NCBI RefSeq assembly: GCF_040939455.1
Contig: NC_134108.1
Span: 12,739,501-12,803,500, forward strand
Length of the DNA: 64,000 nucleotides
Source: Microcebus murinus
Lineage: Eukaryota > Chordata > Mammalia > Primates > Cheirogaleidae
Reading direction: 5' to 3'
In this document: in pieces, positions 47,099 to 60,254 of the stretch
How positions within the stretch are numbered: the first letter of the stretch is position 1
Layout of the letters: every line of letters starts with the position of its first letter
Made by a program: the position numbers and the translations under genes
Notes under the pieces: model-generated
Seen by the model: only the letters and a program-made list of their open reading frames with translations
What the model was told of the DNA's origin: nothing
Database searches by the model: none

Positions 47099-47434
47099 AA
47101 AATAAAATACTGGCTGGGCGCGGTGGCTCACGCCTGTAATCCTAGCACTCTGGGAGGCCAAGGCGGGCGGATTGCTCAAGGTCAGGAGTTCAAAACCAGC
47201 CTGAGCGAGACCCCCGTCTCTACCATTGGCCAACTAATATATATAATATAAAAATCAGCCGGGCATGGTGGCTCGTGCTTGTAGTCCCAGCTACTCGGGA
47301 GGCTGAGGCAGGAGGATTGCTTGAGCCCAGGAGTCTGAGGTTGCTGTGAGCGAGGCTGACGCCACGGCACTCACTCTAGCCTGGGCAAGAAAGCGAGACT
47401 CTGTCTCAAAAAAAATAAAATAAAATAAAATACT
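47099..47434 (+). mobile_element. Lemur-type Alu with TSD
   Basis: The body begins at 47112 with 'ggctgggcgcggtggctcac'. The right arm has 'tgacgccacggcactcactc', and the tail is 'aaaaaaaataaaataaaat'. The 13-bp duplication 'aaaataaaatact' lies at 47099-47111 and 47422-47434. The spacer contains 'ttggccaactaatatatata'. The Pol III B box reads 'gttcaaaacc', a CpG-to-CpA loss, so this copy is probably a poor template. It is slightly older than the Alu at 15681 by CpG decay. Confidence 0.93.
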
Positions 47435-49985
47435 AAGATAAAAGTAACCTGAAAGTGATTTGATTTGTCTTTCACAGGATTGTTAAGTGTCCAAATGAAC
47501 ATTTTTATGCTATGAAAAGAGATAGGATAATTGACCAAAAGCAAGGCTAGAACTAAACAGGCTGTACTTACATAAAAGAGCAAAGTAAACATCTCACAGA
47601 ACAGTCAGGGTCCATTTAGCAAATGAGTTTTTCCAGTACACTAAGGAGTAGCCTTAAGAGATCCCTAAACAGCAGTCATTTATCCACTCTTCTCATGTGT
47701 CCTTAGGACTATACTCCATGTAAAAATTAAAGTCCTAAGCAGGAAGGAAGATACCAATTACAAGCAAACCAATTTCTCCTGAAAGATATTTTAAAACATT
47801 TAAAACCTTCCATGATATAAAAATTATCCAAGCCAACAAGCTCCAGAAAGAAAATAAATAAAGGCAGCAACACTGTCCAGAATCCAATTGTTAATGAATT
47901 TAAGAAACATGGACAATTTTAATACCCCTAAGGCATTATATCCTATTTCACCAGTACAATAATTTATTTTTACCAAGTAAAATGGACATAATAATAATAA
48001 TATACTCATGGATGTGCTAGGGAACACCATTCTTAACTTTCTCCAGTGAGCAGTTTGAATTAAAATTGAACTTTTTGAAATTCAAAGGTTAAAAAACAAA
48101 AGCATCTTGAATGGAAAACCTAAAGTATCACATTTGTTTAGGTTTTAATCAAGAAAAGCACAAAGAAATTATTATAAATTCTGTATTTAAAATAATGTAA
48201 GTCTTAGTTACCTTTAAGATGCAACTATTTTCTGAAAGTAATTACACCTTAAATTAGGTTCCAGTCCAGATGGCACCTGGGTGCAAGGAGTGCTTACGCA
48301 CAATTGTGGCAGGAAGGGCCTTGCCCTCGGGTCCGTGTGCAGGATGCTGTCTTGTGCTATCAGTCTCCACTTGCCCTTGCAAGATGATAGCCCTTTCCTT
48401 CCTCGTCACTGGCAACCTGGGACATCCTCTCCTGAAGTCAAGACTTGAGGAAGCTAGTGGTCTGTTCTTTCAATAAGCTCAGGGCCTACTGCCCTCTTCC
48501 TGAATCAGCCCAGCATGATTTTGGCCATATCCTCAGTTCAGCCTCTGTCTAGGCAGTGTGTCTTTATCCCTGTTCTGAGGTCACACTGCTCCTTTCTGCC
48601 GAAGCTTCACAATAGGTCTGAAGGTTCCAAACTTCTTTCCCCATCCTAATGGGAATTTCTAACTCCCCAGTGGGCCACATTGGAGCTTAGAAAGAATAGG
48701 CATGGAGGAGTATTGCTTCTATCCTTTTTTCTTTTGTCTGAATGTGCTATCACCACTTCTCAACTACTATGGTCTCCCTATTGCATACTATAAAGTGACC
48801 TCTCCCCAGATTCTCAATGTGAAACTAAGTATAGCGGCTTCTCTTCACCCTTCTGTTTATCCCATGAGAGATTTTTACACTGTCTTTCTGAATGATAGTA
48901 ACTTCCCATACATCATAATCATCTCCTACTCCAGGATCACACACACACACACACATTCACCACCCCATCATTCACTAGAGCTAAAAATAGCGGAAAATAT
49001 GCATGGAAAGGAATCAAATCACTAAAAAGAGAAAAGCATGGGGAGCTATTTTTTAACTGTCTATTCAAGTGAAAGCATTGCCTTGACACTCCTACTTATG
49101 TGTTACATAGGGTTCTACACATACAGGGAACTGTAAGGAAGACAAAGCTATCCTTTTTCATTATCTTATTTCTTTTATTGATTAATTTCTTGCAAATTCA
49201 AAATCTCAACTGTGGTCATACCTATGAGTAAAAATGCAAGACCATTACTTTGGCGCCTTTCTAACAGATATTCACTAACTGTTGGTTCAACCTCAAAGTT
49301 GTGTTGGCATACAGAACCTAATTTATATTTATGAAAACTGTCTAGCTCTTTCTTTGCACTCAAAATAAAGGATTAATTATATTTAGTGACACAACACTGC
49401 ATTTTTACTTATTTGGAATTCTGTTTTACTTCAAGGTCTTATTTATTGCAGAATAATAATGTCATTCATATTTACTAGAGATCTACATACCTTACTTGAA
49501 TATATTTCAAAAAAATTTTTTTAGTGTATCAGTGTTATGAACCAGCCCATGTCTTGGGAGATATATTTAAAGGCTTCTGTTTAGATGATAAAATGTGATG
49601 TTCATTTCCATGTTACAGTACTATCTCATATATTATTCCAGTTTAGAAGGAAATAGGTGGTTATAAGAAATTTCAAACTTCAAGAAGCTTCTAGTTGGCT
49701 GGTCTCATGGTCAAATATAAGGTCTGAAGTGGCTTCTTACAATGTGCACCTCCATGTTCCAACAATATGCAATGAGACGCAGGTTAGGAGAAACAAAACA
49801 TACTGTGCTATGTTATGCTCAAAGGTATAGCCTGCATTGCTGGAAGCAGAATTGCTCTATATTTCACCAGTTACATAAGGTCACAAGTGGCTTAAGAGGT
49901 GCCACAGTTCAGATATTTTTGTCAAGTTTAGTATCTTGTATCTGCTGGACCAGCAGCCTTTAATCTGGATCTGCCTAGATAACTG
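47435..49985. other. DNA with nothing recognised
   Basis: A moderately GC-rich island at 48250-48690 stands out, but its frames give no recognisable product. A short (AC)n run lies at 48937-48954. Confidence 0.4.
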
Positions 49986-50330
49986 GATTACTTCTTGTCT
50001 GCTAGATAGTTTGTTTGGCTCTAGCTCAATTCCTTTCCAATCCATACTCCAAAGAACTTCAAGAGTGCTTTTCCTAAAATAAAAATCTAGTCATGACTGA
50101 TCAAATTCCTATAGCTTTAAAGACAGAATTTAAAGCTCTCATATTGGTTTATAAGGCTCTTTGTTCTCTATCTCTTCATTTCAGTGACACTTGATTTTGC
50201 TCAGCATTCCGAATCCATTTGTCTACATCTTTGATGCTCAAGGTCTGTGGAACTGCAATATCTACTGACTCATGCAGATCTACTGAACTAGAATCTAGCT
50301 TAACAAATTCCTTAAGTAATTCTTAGGCAC
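49986..50330 (+). mobile_element. Possible L2 fragment
   Basis: 'agtgcttttcctaaaataaa', 'tagtcatgactgatcaaatt', 'aaagctctcatattggttta' and 'taaggctctttgttctc' follow the order seen in the 3' region of L2 elements. The divergence is high. Confidence 0.45.
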
Positions 50331-51687
50331 ATTAAATTCTGGAAAGCAATGACCTACATGATATTAATATATCAACTACCTATGTGTATTTCATACCTAT
50401 GAAACACTCAGATGAGTGCTCTGTTAGAGGTGGGGCTGATTTGGTGATGGTCCATTTACTGGTGCAGCAAAATATACATAAATCTATAAAGTTTTTCTTT
50501 GTCCATAAAAATATCTCAAAACATTAGCAAGACATATTTCATGAAACTGAGCCTGACTAAACCGTCATATTTTCAGCATTTGACATGTATATTCCCAGAG
50601 ACCTTTTTTAACCAAAAGCTGCATGATGATGGGTGCAAGACTCTGCACTTACTCCTGCAGTTGAAGAGCAGCAAGATCAAGGGCTCTCATCCCCAGCTGA
50701 AGGCAACAGTATACGAGACATTCCCTTTCTAACCCTTTGTTTTATCTTTTTCTAAAAGAAAAGCCTCAGAAAATAAAGCAAGACCAGTCAACTGGACATG
50801 GCAAGGGACAGTTTGCAGCCACATGGTCCCTAACTTCTAAATATTCGTTTTCTAAATAAGATACAGGATACAATGCCACAGGAAACCTTTACACATTAGG
50901 AAATTGGTTTAAGACCTTAGAAGCACTAGGCACATGGTATTCTCAGCAACAAAACATGAAAAAGGATATTTTATTAGAGAATTAATAGATAAAATTTTCA
51001 TATTAATTATATCAGTATTTATCATCTGAAAAGGTATGGCTGTAGATATACATTTTTATTTTTAAAGTATATTTTAAATTATTGTCTTCTTTTAAAATAA
51101 TTTGTCCTTTAGATAGATTTAAAACCGCATATGCAAATTATTGTGCTTTAAATTATTATCTCCCCTACCATTCAGTAATTTTGATTTATCTCTGTAGTTT
51201 AAATAGCTCTTCTGCTAATAATTTTTTAATAATTCCTTTTAAGGATAAAGCAATAGCAGACATCCAAGAAATAAGAAAATGTAGAAAATGAACATGCTTT
51301 ACCCAAAAATTTGAAATGAAGGAGATTAATTTGGCTATATATTAATATAAACTTCTTTAGTCATCTAGAGTTTACTTTTGTGAGAGAAGTCAGACACAAA
51401 CTAATTTTTATTGTATTTATAATAAATCAGTTTGTATTCTTCTCTTTTTTTCCTGCTCAAATGCCTTTCTTCTTAATTAGGTATTCCCAAACTTCCTTGG
51501 TTCATAGCACCCTTAGATAATTTAGCATTACGTAATAACCACCCTTATATTATTCCATAATCACAATTACATAATAGTAGAATGTATGTGCCTGCCGACC
51601 ACAGCACAACTGCTCAAACCTTGCAATCAGGTTGGACACCTCCAGCCTCATTTTTTGTTACACATGGATTTTCACATGGCATGTGCT
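50331..51687. other. DNA with nothing recognised
   Basis: No supported gene or named repeat. Confidence 0.4.
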
Positions 51688-51945
51688 TTTCTTTCTTTTT
51701 TTTTATTTCAGCATTTTATGGAGGTACAAATGCTAGGTTACGTGTGTTGCTTTCCCCTCCTTCCCCCCAGAGTCAGAGCTTCAAGTGTGTCCATCCTCCA
51801 GGTGGTACACATCTCACTCATTATGCATGCATATACTCATCCCCTCCTCCCCCTCCCATCTGCCCGACACCCTATAAATGTTATTCCTATATGTCCACTT
51901 AGGTGTTGATCAGTGAAACCAGTTTGAGCACTCACCAAAAATCCA
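51688..51945 (-). mobile_element. 5'-truncated L1 3' end
   Basis: The + strand starts with a T-rich tail ('tttctttttttttatttcag') and runs 'ggaggtacaaatgctaggtt', 'gagtcagagcttcaagtgtg' and 'gtgttgatcagtgaaacc'. It is parallel to 36145-36365 and is the reverse complement of a lemur-lineage L1 3' UTR. It is cut before reaching ORF2, so only about 0.25 kb was inserted. Confidence 0.8.
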
Positions 51946-52504
51946 GTTTCGCAAATATATAACATCATTAAAAAAAATGTAGTACAAGCCAAAATTGAAA
52001 TTATGAACTACCTTAAGCTAGTAATTTACATCTATATGAAAGATATCCTTTATCCTTGTGTTTCCCTCAAAAATTTAAAATACCCCCTTGTACCCCCTGT
52101 GAGTTTATGGTGGTACCCCAAGGCATTTGGGCACACAGTTAAGAAACAACAGTATCCTTTCTTTAATCTTGAAATTATACAATATTATGATACTAAATGA
52201 AAGTATGGTCTCATAATTAAATATGTTTGCTTATAAGAAGCCATTTTTCTCTGTAATCTTTATAGTTTAGATAAATCATCTAGATATTTTTAAATACTTA
52301 TTGTTATATTTTTCCTATCAAAAATATACCCAACATTTACATATTGGATCCTCATTCTCTGTCTCTCAAGTTTCACAACTCCTCCCTTCTTTAAACCAGT
52401 TTTTATTGCCCTCCACATTCTGAAAAAGAACCTGAAGTTATTCTTTCATATTACTCTTTGAATTTCTACAGTGTCAGTTCTACCTATTGTTGCTTGAGGT
52501 ATGC
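51946..52504. other. DNA with nothing recognised
   Basis: Short segments with 'taccccctgtgagtttatgg' could be the rest of an older element split by the L1 end, but I cannot name it. Confidence 0.35.
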
Positions 52505-53548
52505 ATTAGTCTGCTAGTGCTGCCATATTAAAATACCACAGATTGGGTGGCTTAGACAACAGAAGTTTATTTTCTCACAGTTCTGGAGGCTGGAATTCCA
52601 AAATTAAACTGCTGGCAGGGTTGGTTTCATGTGAAGCTGTTATCAAACCAAGTTCCTTCTGCCCACATGGTACAAGCGGGTCACTGACATGATCGGTTTT
52701 GCAAAAGAAGAAGAGTTTATTCATTACGCAGCCAAGCAAAAAGGCAGGAGAAAAGGTCTCAACTCTGCCTCCCTGAAGTTAAGGCTTATGGATATTTATG
52801 GGCTAGAGAAGCAGGGTGGTCTAAGGCATGGGGAAATGTGGTTGGCAGTGAAGAAGCATGAAGTAATCAGTGATGTACACATACATAGTGGAGGTTCATG
52901 GCATTTCCTGGGATATATATTCAGAAAATGGCAACATTAGCATGATCTGAGGGTGAAGTTTTTGGCCTTCTGATGTCAAAAGGCCACCTCTTGGGCATTT
53001 GGGCAGGTTCAATTGAAGGGTCAATGGGCTTAACCTGTTTGAACTAGACAGAAACTGCTCTAAGTTCTTGAAAAACAATGGAAGCAACTGTTACCATGGT
53101 GACTGATAAATGTTATCTACGAGGTAGCCTGTGAGGGTTAAGTTACACTGTTCAATGGTATGGCTTTTAACTTCAAAAAGATAAAATAAATTAAAATAAA
53201 ATAAAATAACAAAAAGCAAGCTACCAAACGCAAGCAGGGAAGGCTAAGTTTATCAGACCTAATCAGATTAACCCCTCTGTTTCAAAGCCTCGCTGCTTGG
53301 CTTACAGACAGCCATCTTCCCACTATGTCCTGACATGGCCTTTGTTCTGTCTGTGCTCACTCTGGCGACATCTTCATCTTCTTTAGGAACACCAGATCCA
53401 TTGGATTAGGACCCACCTTATGACCTCATCCAACTTTTATTATCTCCTTAAAGACTCTGTCTCCAAATATAGTTACATTTGGCGTTAGAGCCTCAACATG
53501 TGAATATTGAGGATATCTGATTCAGTCCAAAACAAGGTGCACATGGAA
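52505..53548 (-). mobile_element. MaLR-type LTR split by a later LTR
   Basis: The left part (52505-52637) reads 'tattaaaataccacagattg', 'ggtggcttagacaacagaag', and 'cacagttctggaggctggaa'. The right part (53285-53548) resumes with 'gcttggcttacagacagcca', 'cttatgacctcatccaactt', 'aaagactctgtctccaaata' and 'tgattcagtccaaaacaag'. Together they make one reverse-complemented MaLR LTR interrupted at 52637/53285. Confidence 0.7.
52638..53284 (-). mobile_element. Solo LTR nested in MaLR LTR
   Basis: A 647-bp block begins 'tgttatcaaa', ends 'ctctgtttca', and is bounded by the 4-bp direct repeat 'aagc' (52634-52637 and 53285-53288). TG...CA ends with a 4-bp duplication are the signature of a retroviral LTR, most often a class I (gammaretrovirus-like) one. 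On the minus strand a poly(A) signal 'aataaa' occurs about 85 bases before the end (+ strand 'tttatt', 52718-52723). No internal genes remain, so this is a solo LTR. The small + frame 52689-52940 is spurious. The family is unassigned. Confidence 0.65.
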
Positions 53549-56499
53549 ACTCTGTGAGTATATTAATTTAAATGCAGAATTTTTTCATTTCATTCACTTT
53601 TCTCTTTAACTTTATATATGCCTCTTAGCTCCTTTTTTACCTGTATATTGTTTTTTCAACTTGTCTTTTATTTCTTATTTCCTATAGTCTATGCTTTTCT
53701 GAATTAAGTTGGCAGGAAAAAAAGGCACCTTCTAAATTATACTACTAAAACTTTTTCCAAAGAATACCCTTTCTCTGCTATGATCTTTACCCTCACGTTA
53801 CAGAATCTCTCCTGTATATACAGAATCAGACCTACTTTGTCGGTTTTACTGCTGCTCTGTTGACTTGTTTTTCTGTACATAGAAAAATAAGACACCATTT
53901 CCAGTTTTTGTTTATAAACAAAATAAAAGTTCTATGAATTAGCCATGATTCTCTTCACTGTACACCTGGTTGCTTTCCTTGCCGGAGGCCTGGCTGGTGT
54001 TCACTGACTCTAATGAGCCTTTCAGCACTTTACAATCTTTTATTGAGTGTGAAACTGCAGGACTGAGAAGGGATCTAATAATTTCCATTATTTGGTCATC
54101 TGATTGTGATAATTGGAGTTTATTTCTGAAGTCAGAAATAGTCTCTCCAAAAAAGTGTGTATTAAAAAAAAAATCAGAATGTACCTCCTCCATGAATTTT
54201 CTAAATCTATCCCTTTATCTTCTGATATACCTTGTATCAATGAAAACTGAGGTTCCAGAATCTCAGATATGAATGGAGGAAGAAAGGTAATGAATATGCA
54301 TGGCTGGCTGTTTAGGAGAAACTATTTCTCTTGCTCTGGTATATAAAAGCACTGTTTACAGTATAGGTAAGCACCTGTCATCGATGTTAGGAAGAACAAG
54401 GAATCTGCCGGTGGCTTGAAATCTACAGACTTTGAGATCAATCATATAAATATTAATATATTCTCAATTTAACATGAGAAAGATTAATACTCAATGGTCC
54501 CTATGTCAGGATAAAAATTACTAACCTGTAAGTATTCCCAGCCTTCTTTTTCCTCTACCCTTAGAAAAGGATGCTCTGCCTTGTTTCATCTTGGTCTCTT
54601 TTTACCCCATCTGATTTATGGAAGACCCTTTTTACTAGAAAACTGGTATTTTGGCTTTCATGAGGGTGAATTAGAAGAAGGAAAGAGGGTATGAGGAAAA
54701 CATGAGACACACACAGACGACTACTGCAGAAAAGTTGTGAAGTCGTGCAGTGGAGCGTGGTAGGCATCAGAGCAGCTTCAGGGTGAGTCAAGTGGTGGGA
54801 AAAGAAACACGGGATTTTAAGTCTTGTTGGGGACCAAATGTCCTCTTCCTGGTGTTATTTTGAAATTTCTCTTGGTTTCCAGGACATTTCCCTTCAACAA
54901 TGGGGTTAAGTCTCCCAGGTCAACATTTTAAATGTCATATTTGATGGTGGTAATGGGGATTTTGAAGCCAATTTGTCGTATCCAGCTGGATTTCGCATGT
55001 AAGCATCACCCTCAATCTGAGTTGCTCATGTATTCTCACCAAGTCTTCCTAAATTCTGAAGAAAGGAATGAAGGGAAAATCTGGACCCAGCATGAGCAGG
55101 GATTGTTTTTGGAACGCCACCAGAAAATAAAAGGGAGAGTGTGGGACCATGCTGAGATTGGAATTTCAATTTGGAGGAATGCACAGTTTGGTACTGGATG
55201 TTCCAGGCAGAAAACCAGATTTGTGCAATGTTATACCAGTTAACTCAATTGAGAAAATGTTTTAAACTGTTTAGTAAGCACTGACCAGGAACTCAACTCT
55301 TAGGTGGACACCACATTTCTTATAAAGATGCCAGACCTACTAGGGCTGGTGCAAAGGTTCAGCCTTGCTCAACCTGCTACAAACAGTCTTGTGGCCATAT
55401 CACTCCTGGGGGATTCCTTGTCTGAAACTCCTGAGACAAGCTACTTACAGCAAGAAAATCGAAGCATTCATTGGAAATAATTGGTAGAGTTTAGAAAGAA
55501 TGTCTCTGACATCGAGTTAAATCCTGTCACAGAGACAGTAAATAAATGAAAAAAAAAAAATCTCACAATCAGATAAAAACTTTACAAAGCTTGGCACTGA
55601 AAAGAAGATTCTTTCTGGATTCAAAGCCATAGAGGCTGCTGTTTCTGTTCAAGTCTGGTCTAGCTGTGAGAGGAACAACAGCTGCAATGGCGATGCTAAA
55701 CTCAAAAGCAAATGCTCGTGACCCAGGAAACAGTACTCTGGCTTTCTGTTTCACCAAGAAGAAGCGCACATGATGTCTGCCAGGTTCGTATTAGTTGGGA
55801 TGAGGTTTGACTAAATCTATCAATTTTTTTTTTAATGTATAATATGGGCTTAAACAAGATACAATTGCATTTCTCTTGTATGTAAAAAAAAAAAAAGTCT
55901 AAAATAAGGCGACACAGACTGGTATTGGTTGTTCCACAGTAACTTCAGGAATGGTCCCCTCAGGCCTGTTGGAGGCAGCAAAGTGGAAGAAAGAGAGAAG
56001 GAACATACAATCTCTATGACTACGTCACAGCCCTTTCACTTATCTCCCATTGGGCTGGAACTTCATTAAAGGGCTATATCTATCTGCAAGGAAAAGCAAA
56101 AAGGAAGAAAAGGTAATTTGTTGTTGGTGCATTTTCATTCCATTATTGAAGTTATGTTAGCAAAGAGGAAGGTAAGAAAGAACACTGGTATAAAAAAAAA
56201 ATACTAGTTATTTCGATTATAGGCTCCAAAGAATATAAGATATAAAATAAGTCAAAAATTAATATGCAATTTTGGTCTTTATGTTTATGCCAAGGAGAAA
56301 AGTAAGGCCCCTGTGGTGACTAAAGGAGACAAGAATCAGCTAGGAGCCCCCCGAAGTCCTCAAGTCCTAGTGTCCTCGGTTAACCAGGGGCAACACATGG
56401 GACACCTCTCTTCATGTTCAAGTACTTAGATAGATTTTGTTTTGCTTCACAAAAAAAGTGGGATCAAACACATTGCTTTGTTTGTTTTTTTCCGTATAA
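53549..56499. other. DNA with nothing recognised
   Basis: About 3 kb with only short frames (for example 53970-54272, 54932-55243 and 55569-55769), none recognised. A run of 12 A occurs near 55550 and another near 55883. Confidence 0.4.
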
Positions 56500-57343
56500 A
56501 AACAATTACTCTACATTCCAAAAGATATAGATTGAGCTCCATTTTTAATGCTTCATTATGTTTAATAGAGTGCAAATGATTTCATTTCAATATGAATGAA
56601 TATCCAGATTGCTTCCAGTTTTTTGTGAATTTTTTCCTATAATTATATTATGTATTATTTTATTTTTATAGACTAGATTCTTAAAAATGTGATTGCTGGG
56701 CCAAAGGTGTCAACAAGGGTGAAGGGTCTGAGATTTCCAACCTTCTTGCAAGCTAACAAGGTCACCTGCCACAATTTTATGGATGTTGGCAGAAGACATG
56801 AGACAATAGCAGTAGCATTTGCCCTAGTTCCTCAAGTCCCAATTCTCACAGGGTGATGTGAAGAGGGTCAGGCACCCACGGTGGGTCAGGTTATAACAGG
56901 AACCTGAACTTAAGGAACTCAAATGTCTCATCTTATAATTAGCAGTAAACACACCTGCTCTTTGCTCTAGCAAGAGACCCCATTTCTCTCTTCCAAGGCT
57001 TTTCCCTACACAAGTGTCCTTGAAAAGAGAGTTTGGAACAAAGGCAATGGGTGCCTCTGCTTTCAAGAAATATGAGAGACCCATAGAAAACTTTCTCCTC
57101 AAAAAAGTGCATGTATATTTTTATTTTTATTTTAGTAACTATTGCCAAATTGCTTTCCAAAGAAAGCTGGAGGTTTTCACATTCTATAATATTTGCAGAA
57201 GCTGGTTTCCCTGTATTCCACCAGCATTGGTGTTATACATTGATTCTATTTTGGTTGAAAGGTAAAAATGACATTTAATAGTTGGTTTAATTTTATTTCT
57301 TTGACTACTTTTGAATTATGTACATTTTCATGATTTTATTATG
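56500..57343 (-). mobile_element. L1M 3' region split by an inserted block
   Basis: Left part 56500-56707: 'gaatgaatatccagattgct' then 'aatgtgattgctgggccaaa', a reverse-complemented old L1M. Right part from about 57105: 'actattgccaaattgctttc', 'tattccaccagcattggtg'. The intervening 56708-57101 is foreign (see that entry). Confidence 0.55.
56708..57101. mobile_element. LTR-like block inserted in L1M
   Basis: A 394-bp block starts 'tgtcaacaagggtgaagggt' and ends 'actttctcctca'. TG...CA ends and a sharp break of the L1M on both sides suggest an LTR, perhaps ERVL-type. The putative 5-bp duplication ('aaagg' versus 'aaaaa') does not match well. Minus frames of 92 and 73 codons in it are not recognised. 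Confidence 0.4.
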
Positions 57344-57399
57344 TATTTATACTTTTTCCTTTTTCATGCCTATTTATATACTTTTTCCTTTTTCATGCC
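57344..57399. repeat. Tandem duplication, 27-29 bp unit
   Basis: 'tatttatactttttcctttt' + 'tcatgcc' at 57344-57370 is repeated at 57371-57399 with an added 'ta'. Confidence 0.85.
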
Positions 57400-58760
57400 T
57401 ATTTATATTATTTGCTTTTTACTATAGGATTGTTTGTTTTCTATTTTTAATGTAAATTTCTAGGAAATGTTTATGCTAAAGCTAATAAATATCTGTTACA
57501 TAAATTTTTTCTAAATTTTTATTTAACTTTTTCTTCCTTAATTTCTTTCTTCTTCCAATCAAATCATAGACAAGTAGTCTTATAAATTTCCTCTACATTT
57601 TTTATCATTTCATTTTGTATATCTAAACTTTTACTCTAATCAGGATTTTTTTTATGTAAATACAAAAATATTTACAGCTGTGAGTCTATCTCTGATTTTT
57701 TCAAGAAATGGCCAGTTATGTTAACATCATTTACTTAATAAGCCATCCTTGTACAACTGAACTGCAATACCAACTTTGTCATATCTTAATTTCTCACGTA
57801 TACTTGTATCTACTACTGGTCTCTATGCTCTGTTCTACTGATATAGTTAATTTGTGTGTAAATATTATATTGTTTTAATTACAACATAATCCATAGTAAG
57901 AAAAGTCCCCCAATTCAGTGGCAAGCAGGTAAGTAATTAATGGACTCTTCAAAGCCTTGACTTGTAACATTTGCCTATTTCCATAGTATAACTACTCTCA
58001 TTGTGTCTCATTTAAGGCTACCAAAATGATGTCACTTTGCACTGAGAAGAAAGACACACAATTGGCACTTGTAGTTTTCAAAGAAAATAAGTACCTATTC
58101 TTTGAAAGTTTGTAATAATTTATCTATAAAATTGTCTTTCCTTTTGTCTTTTGTGTCCATATAAATACATGTTTGTGTGAATGTAAAGATTTTAACTAAT
58201 AATCTAGTTTCTTTAATGATATAAGATGATTCAGCTTTCTACTTCTTCCTGATTCAATTTTGGTAGTAATTTTTCTACAAATATGTTCACTTACCCTAAA
58301 TTTTCAGATTCCAGCCAATAGTTATTATAATATTTTGTTATCCTTTAAATATGCACTGTATCTAAATTATGGTCCCTTAATCGTTTCTTACAAAATATTT
58401 CTGACTTCTTTATTATCTTCATTAATCTGGCCAAAAAAGTTTGTTAAAATAATTTTTCTTCAAAAGATTCTTTTATTTTTTAATCCTATCAAGTATGACT
58501 TTCTCATTATTTCTTTTGTATTTTTTCTATCCTTAATAAGTCTTTGCCTAAAATAAGCATTCAAGGCTATAATATTTTTTATAAGTACTGATTTAGCTGT
58601 CCCCATAAGCTCTGATATATATGTTTGCTTTCATTTAGTTCAAAACATTTTCCAAATTCTGAAATTATTTTTGAGTCATGCTTACTTTTAATGTTTTAAC
58701 TCCACAATGCACACAGTTAAAAGTAAGTTTCTCTTAATGATTTCTAACTAAATTTCAGTC
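57400..58760 (-). mobile_element. Decayed L1M ORF2 sequence
   Basis: On the + strand, 'actggtctctatgctctgtt' and 'ctactgatatag' (57815-57845) match the reverse complement of the C-terminal half of L1 ORF2. 'ctgattcaattttggtagta' (58249) and 'aaaagattcttttatttttt' fit a more upstream part. All frames are broken. The segment 57910-58210 is less clear. Confidence 0.5.
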
Positions 58761-59310
58761 CTTGCAGATCTCTCCAGGGATTTCTCTGTTCTGCATAGTT
58801 TCTTAATGTGAGCAGTGCATGCTCCAGCTGTCCTCCTGGGACTTGCTCTCAGGCTCAAGGTTCTGGAGTCCATCCCACATCCTCTCAGTCCTGGGGACCC
58901 CCTTGTCTCAGGACGCTGCCTTTTATGAGATGCTCAGAACTCGTTACCTTCCATGCCATGCACTTACCATCTTCGCTAAATCGGCAGTAGTCAAAAGAGG
59001 AGAGAGGTCAACAACTGGGGAAGACTGCAGTCGCAACTTTTTGCATCGCATGGATGTATGAGTTCTAAACATGCTCACACTGTGGATGAGGGAAGTTTCA
59101 AATGAGATAAGATTGGGACTGTGATATTAGAAAAATTATGTGATTATTAAACTACACCCAAATCATCTAAAAATGACAAAAATAATCAGAGATTGCCTGC
59201 TCAAGATTTTGTCTATGGGCTAGAAAATAGCTCACAGATCAGGATTGAAAGGGAGAGAAATAAACTCTCTAGAATTTAAGCAATTATAGGAAATCTGGGG
59301 GTGGGGGGAA

Positions 59311-59343
<33 letters not shown>

Positions 59344-60250
59344 TGTACCTAAAGAGTTACAGAATGAGAATTTTCTTGTTCTTAGAATTTTGGCTAAACC
59401 TCAGATCAAAGACAATAAATAGGGATTCTGCATTTTAAAGAGAGCAACCAAGAAAATGCCAGACCTCTCTCTCCAGGGATTGCCCAGAGGTGATAACAGG
59501 TTGTCACCCTGTACAGCCCATATCTTTAGAAGATTGGGGTGTATTTAGAAGAATGAATCTGTGATGGTAGTAGGTTGCTAGCTTATGGATGAAAAAAAGA
59601 AGAAAAGTGTTACCCCTTCTTCCATGTGAGCTCCAAAAGAGAATACTCCAAGAGATCTGCTCACAGAGATTGATCTTTTCTGCAAGAAGTAAGCACCTCC
59701 CTTCCTGGCTTGATGGTTGTTGAGCCGCTGAAAAGTTTCATTCCACATCAATGCACCAAAAAAGCAATTGGTAAAAGAGTTCTTAAGAGAGCTCAACTTC
59801 CATGTCCTGGATGTTGGGAATTTACATCAACCAGGGAAGAAAGGGAAACTTGGAAGCCTCAAAGTGGTAAAAGTTAAAAGCAAAGAGGAGTAGAAGAACA
59901 AATACACTTTCTCCCACCCTTATTCCCTGCAGGTCCACTAATGGTAGATGTGGCCTGAGCCTGAAAGAGGGAGAAGTTTTACAATGGATGTGAGCTTGAA
60001 CTTGTAAACTGAACTTGATTGGAACCTTCAATATCTAAATGTGGATGGATTTTCCTGTGATATTGTTTTAAAATGAGGAAGGGAAATGTACAGAAAATGT
60101 TTGAGGGCAAAAAGAAAACTACATCTGCCCTTTATATCTTTTTGAGTTTAGTTCATTTCAGTATAATGCAAAACAATATAAATTTAGACAGATGATAGAT
60201 GCACAATTTAACATAACTAATGTATGAATTATCATGTAAATATTCTTATA
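58761..60250. other. DNA with nothing recognised
   Basis: No supported gene or transposon. It contains the TA/CA run at 59311-59349. Confidence 0.4.
59311..59349. repeat. (AT)n(AC)n microsatellite
   Basis: Twelve or so AT units run into AC units, giving uninterrupted purine-pyrimidine alternation. Confidence 0.9.
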
Positions 60251-60254
60251 TCAG

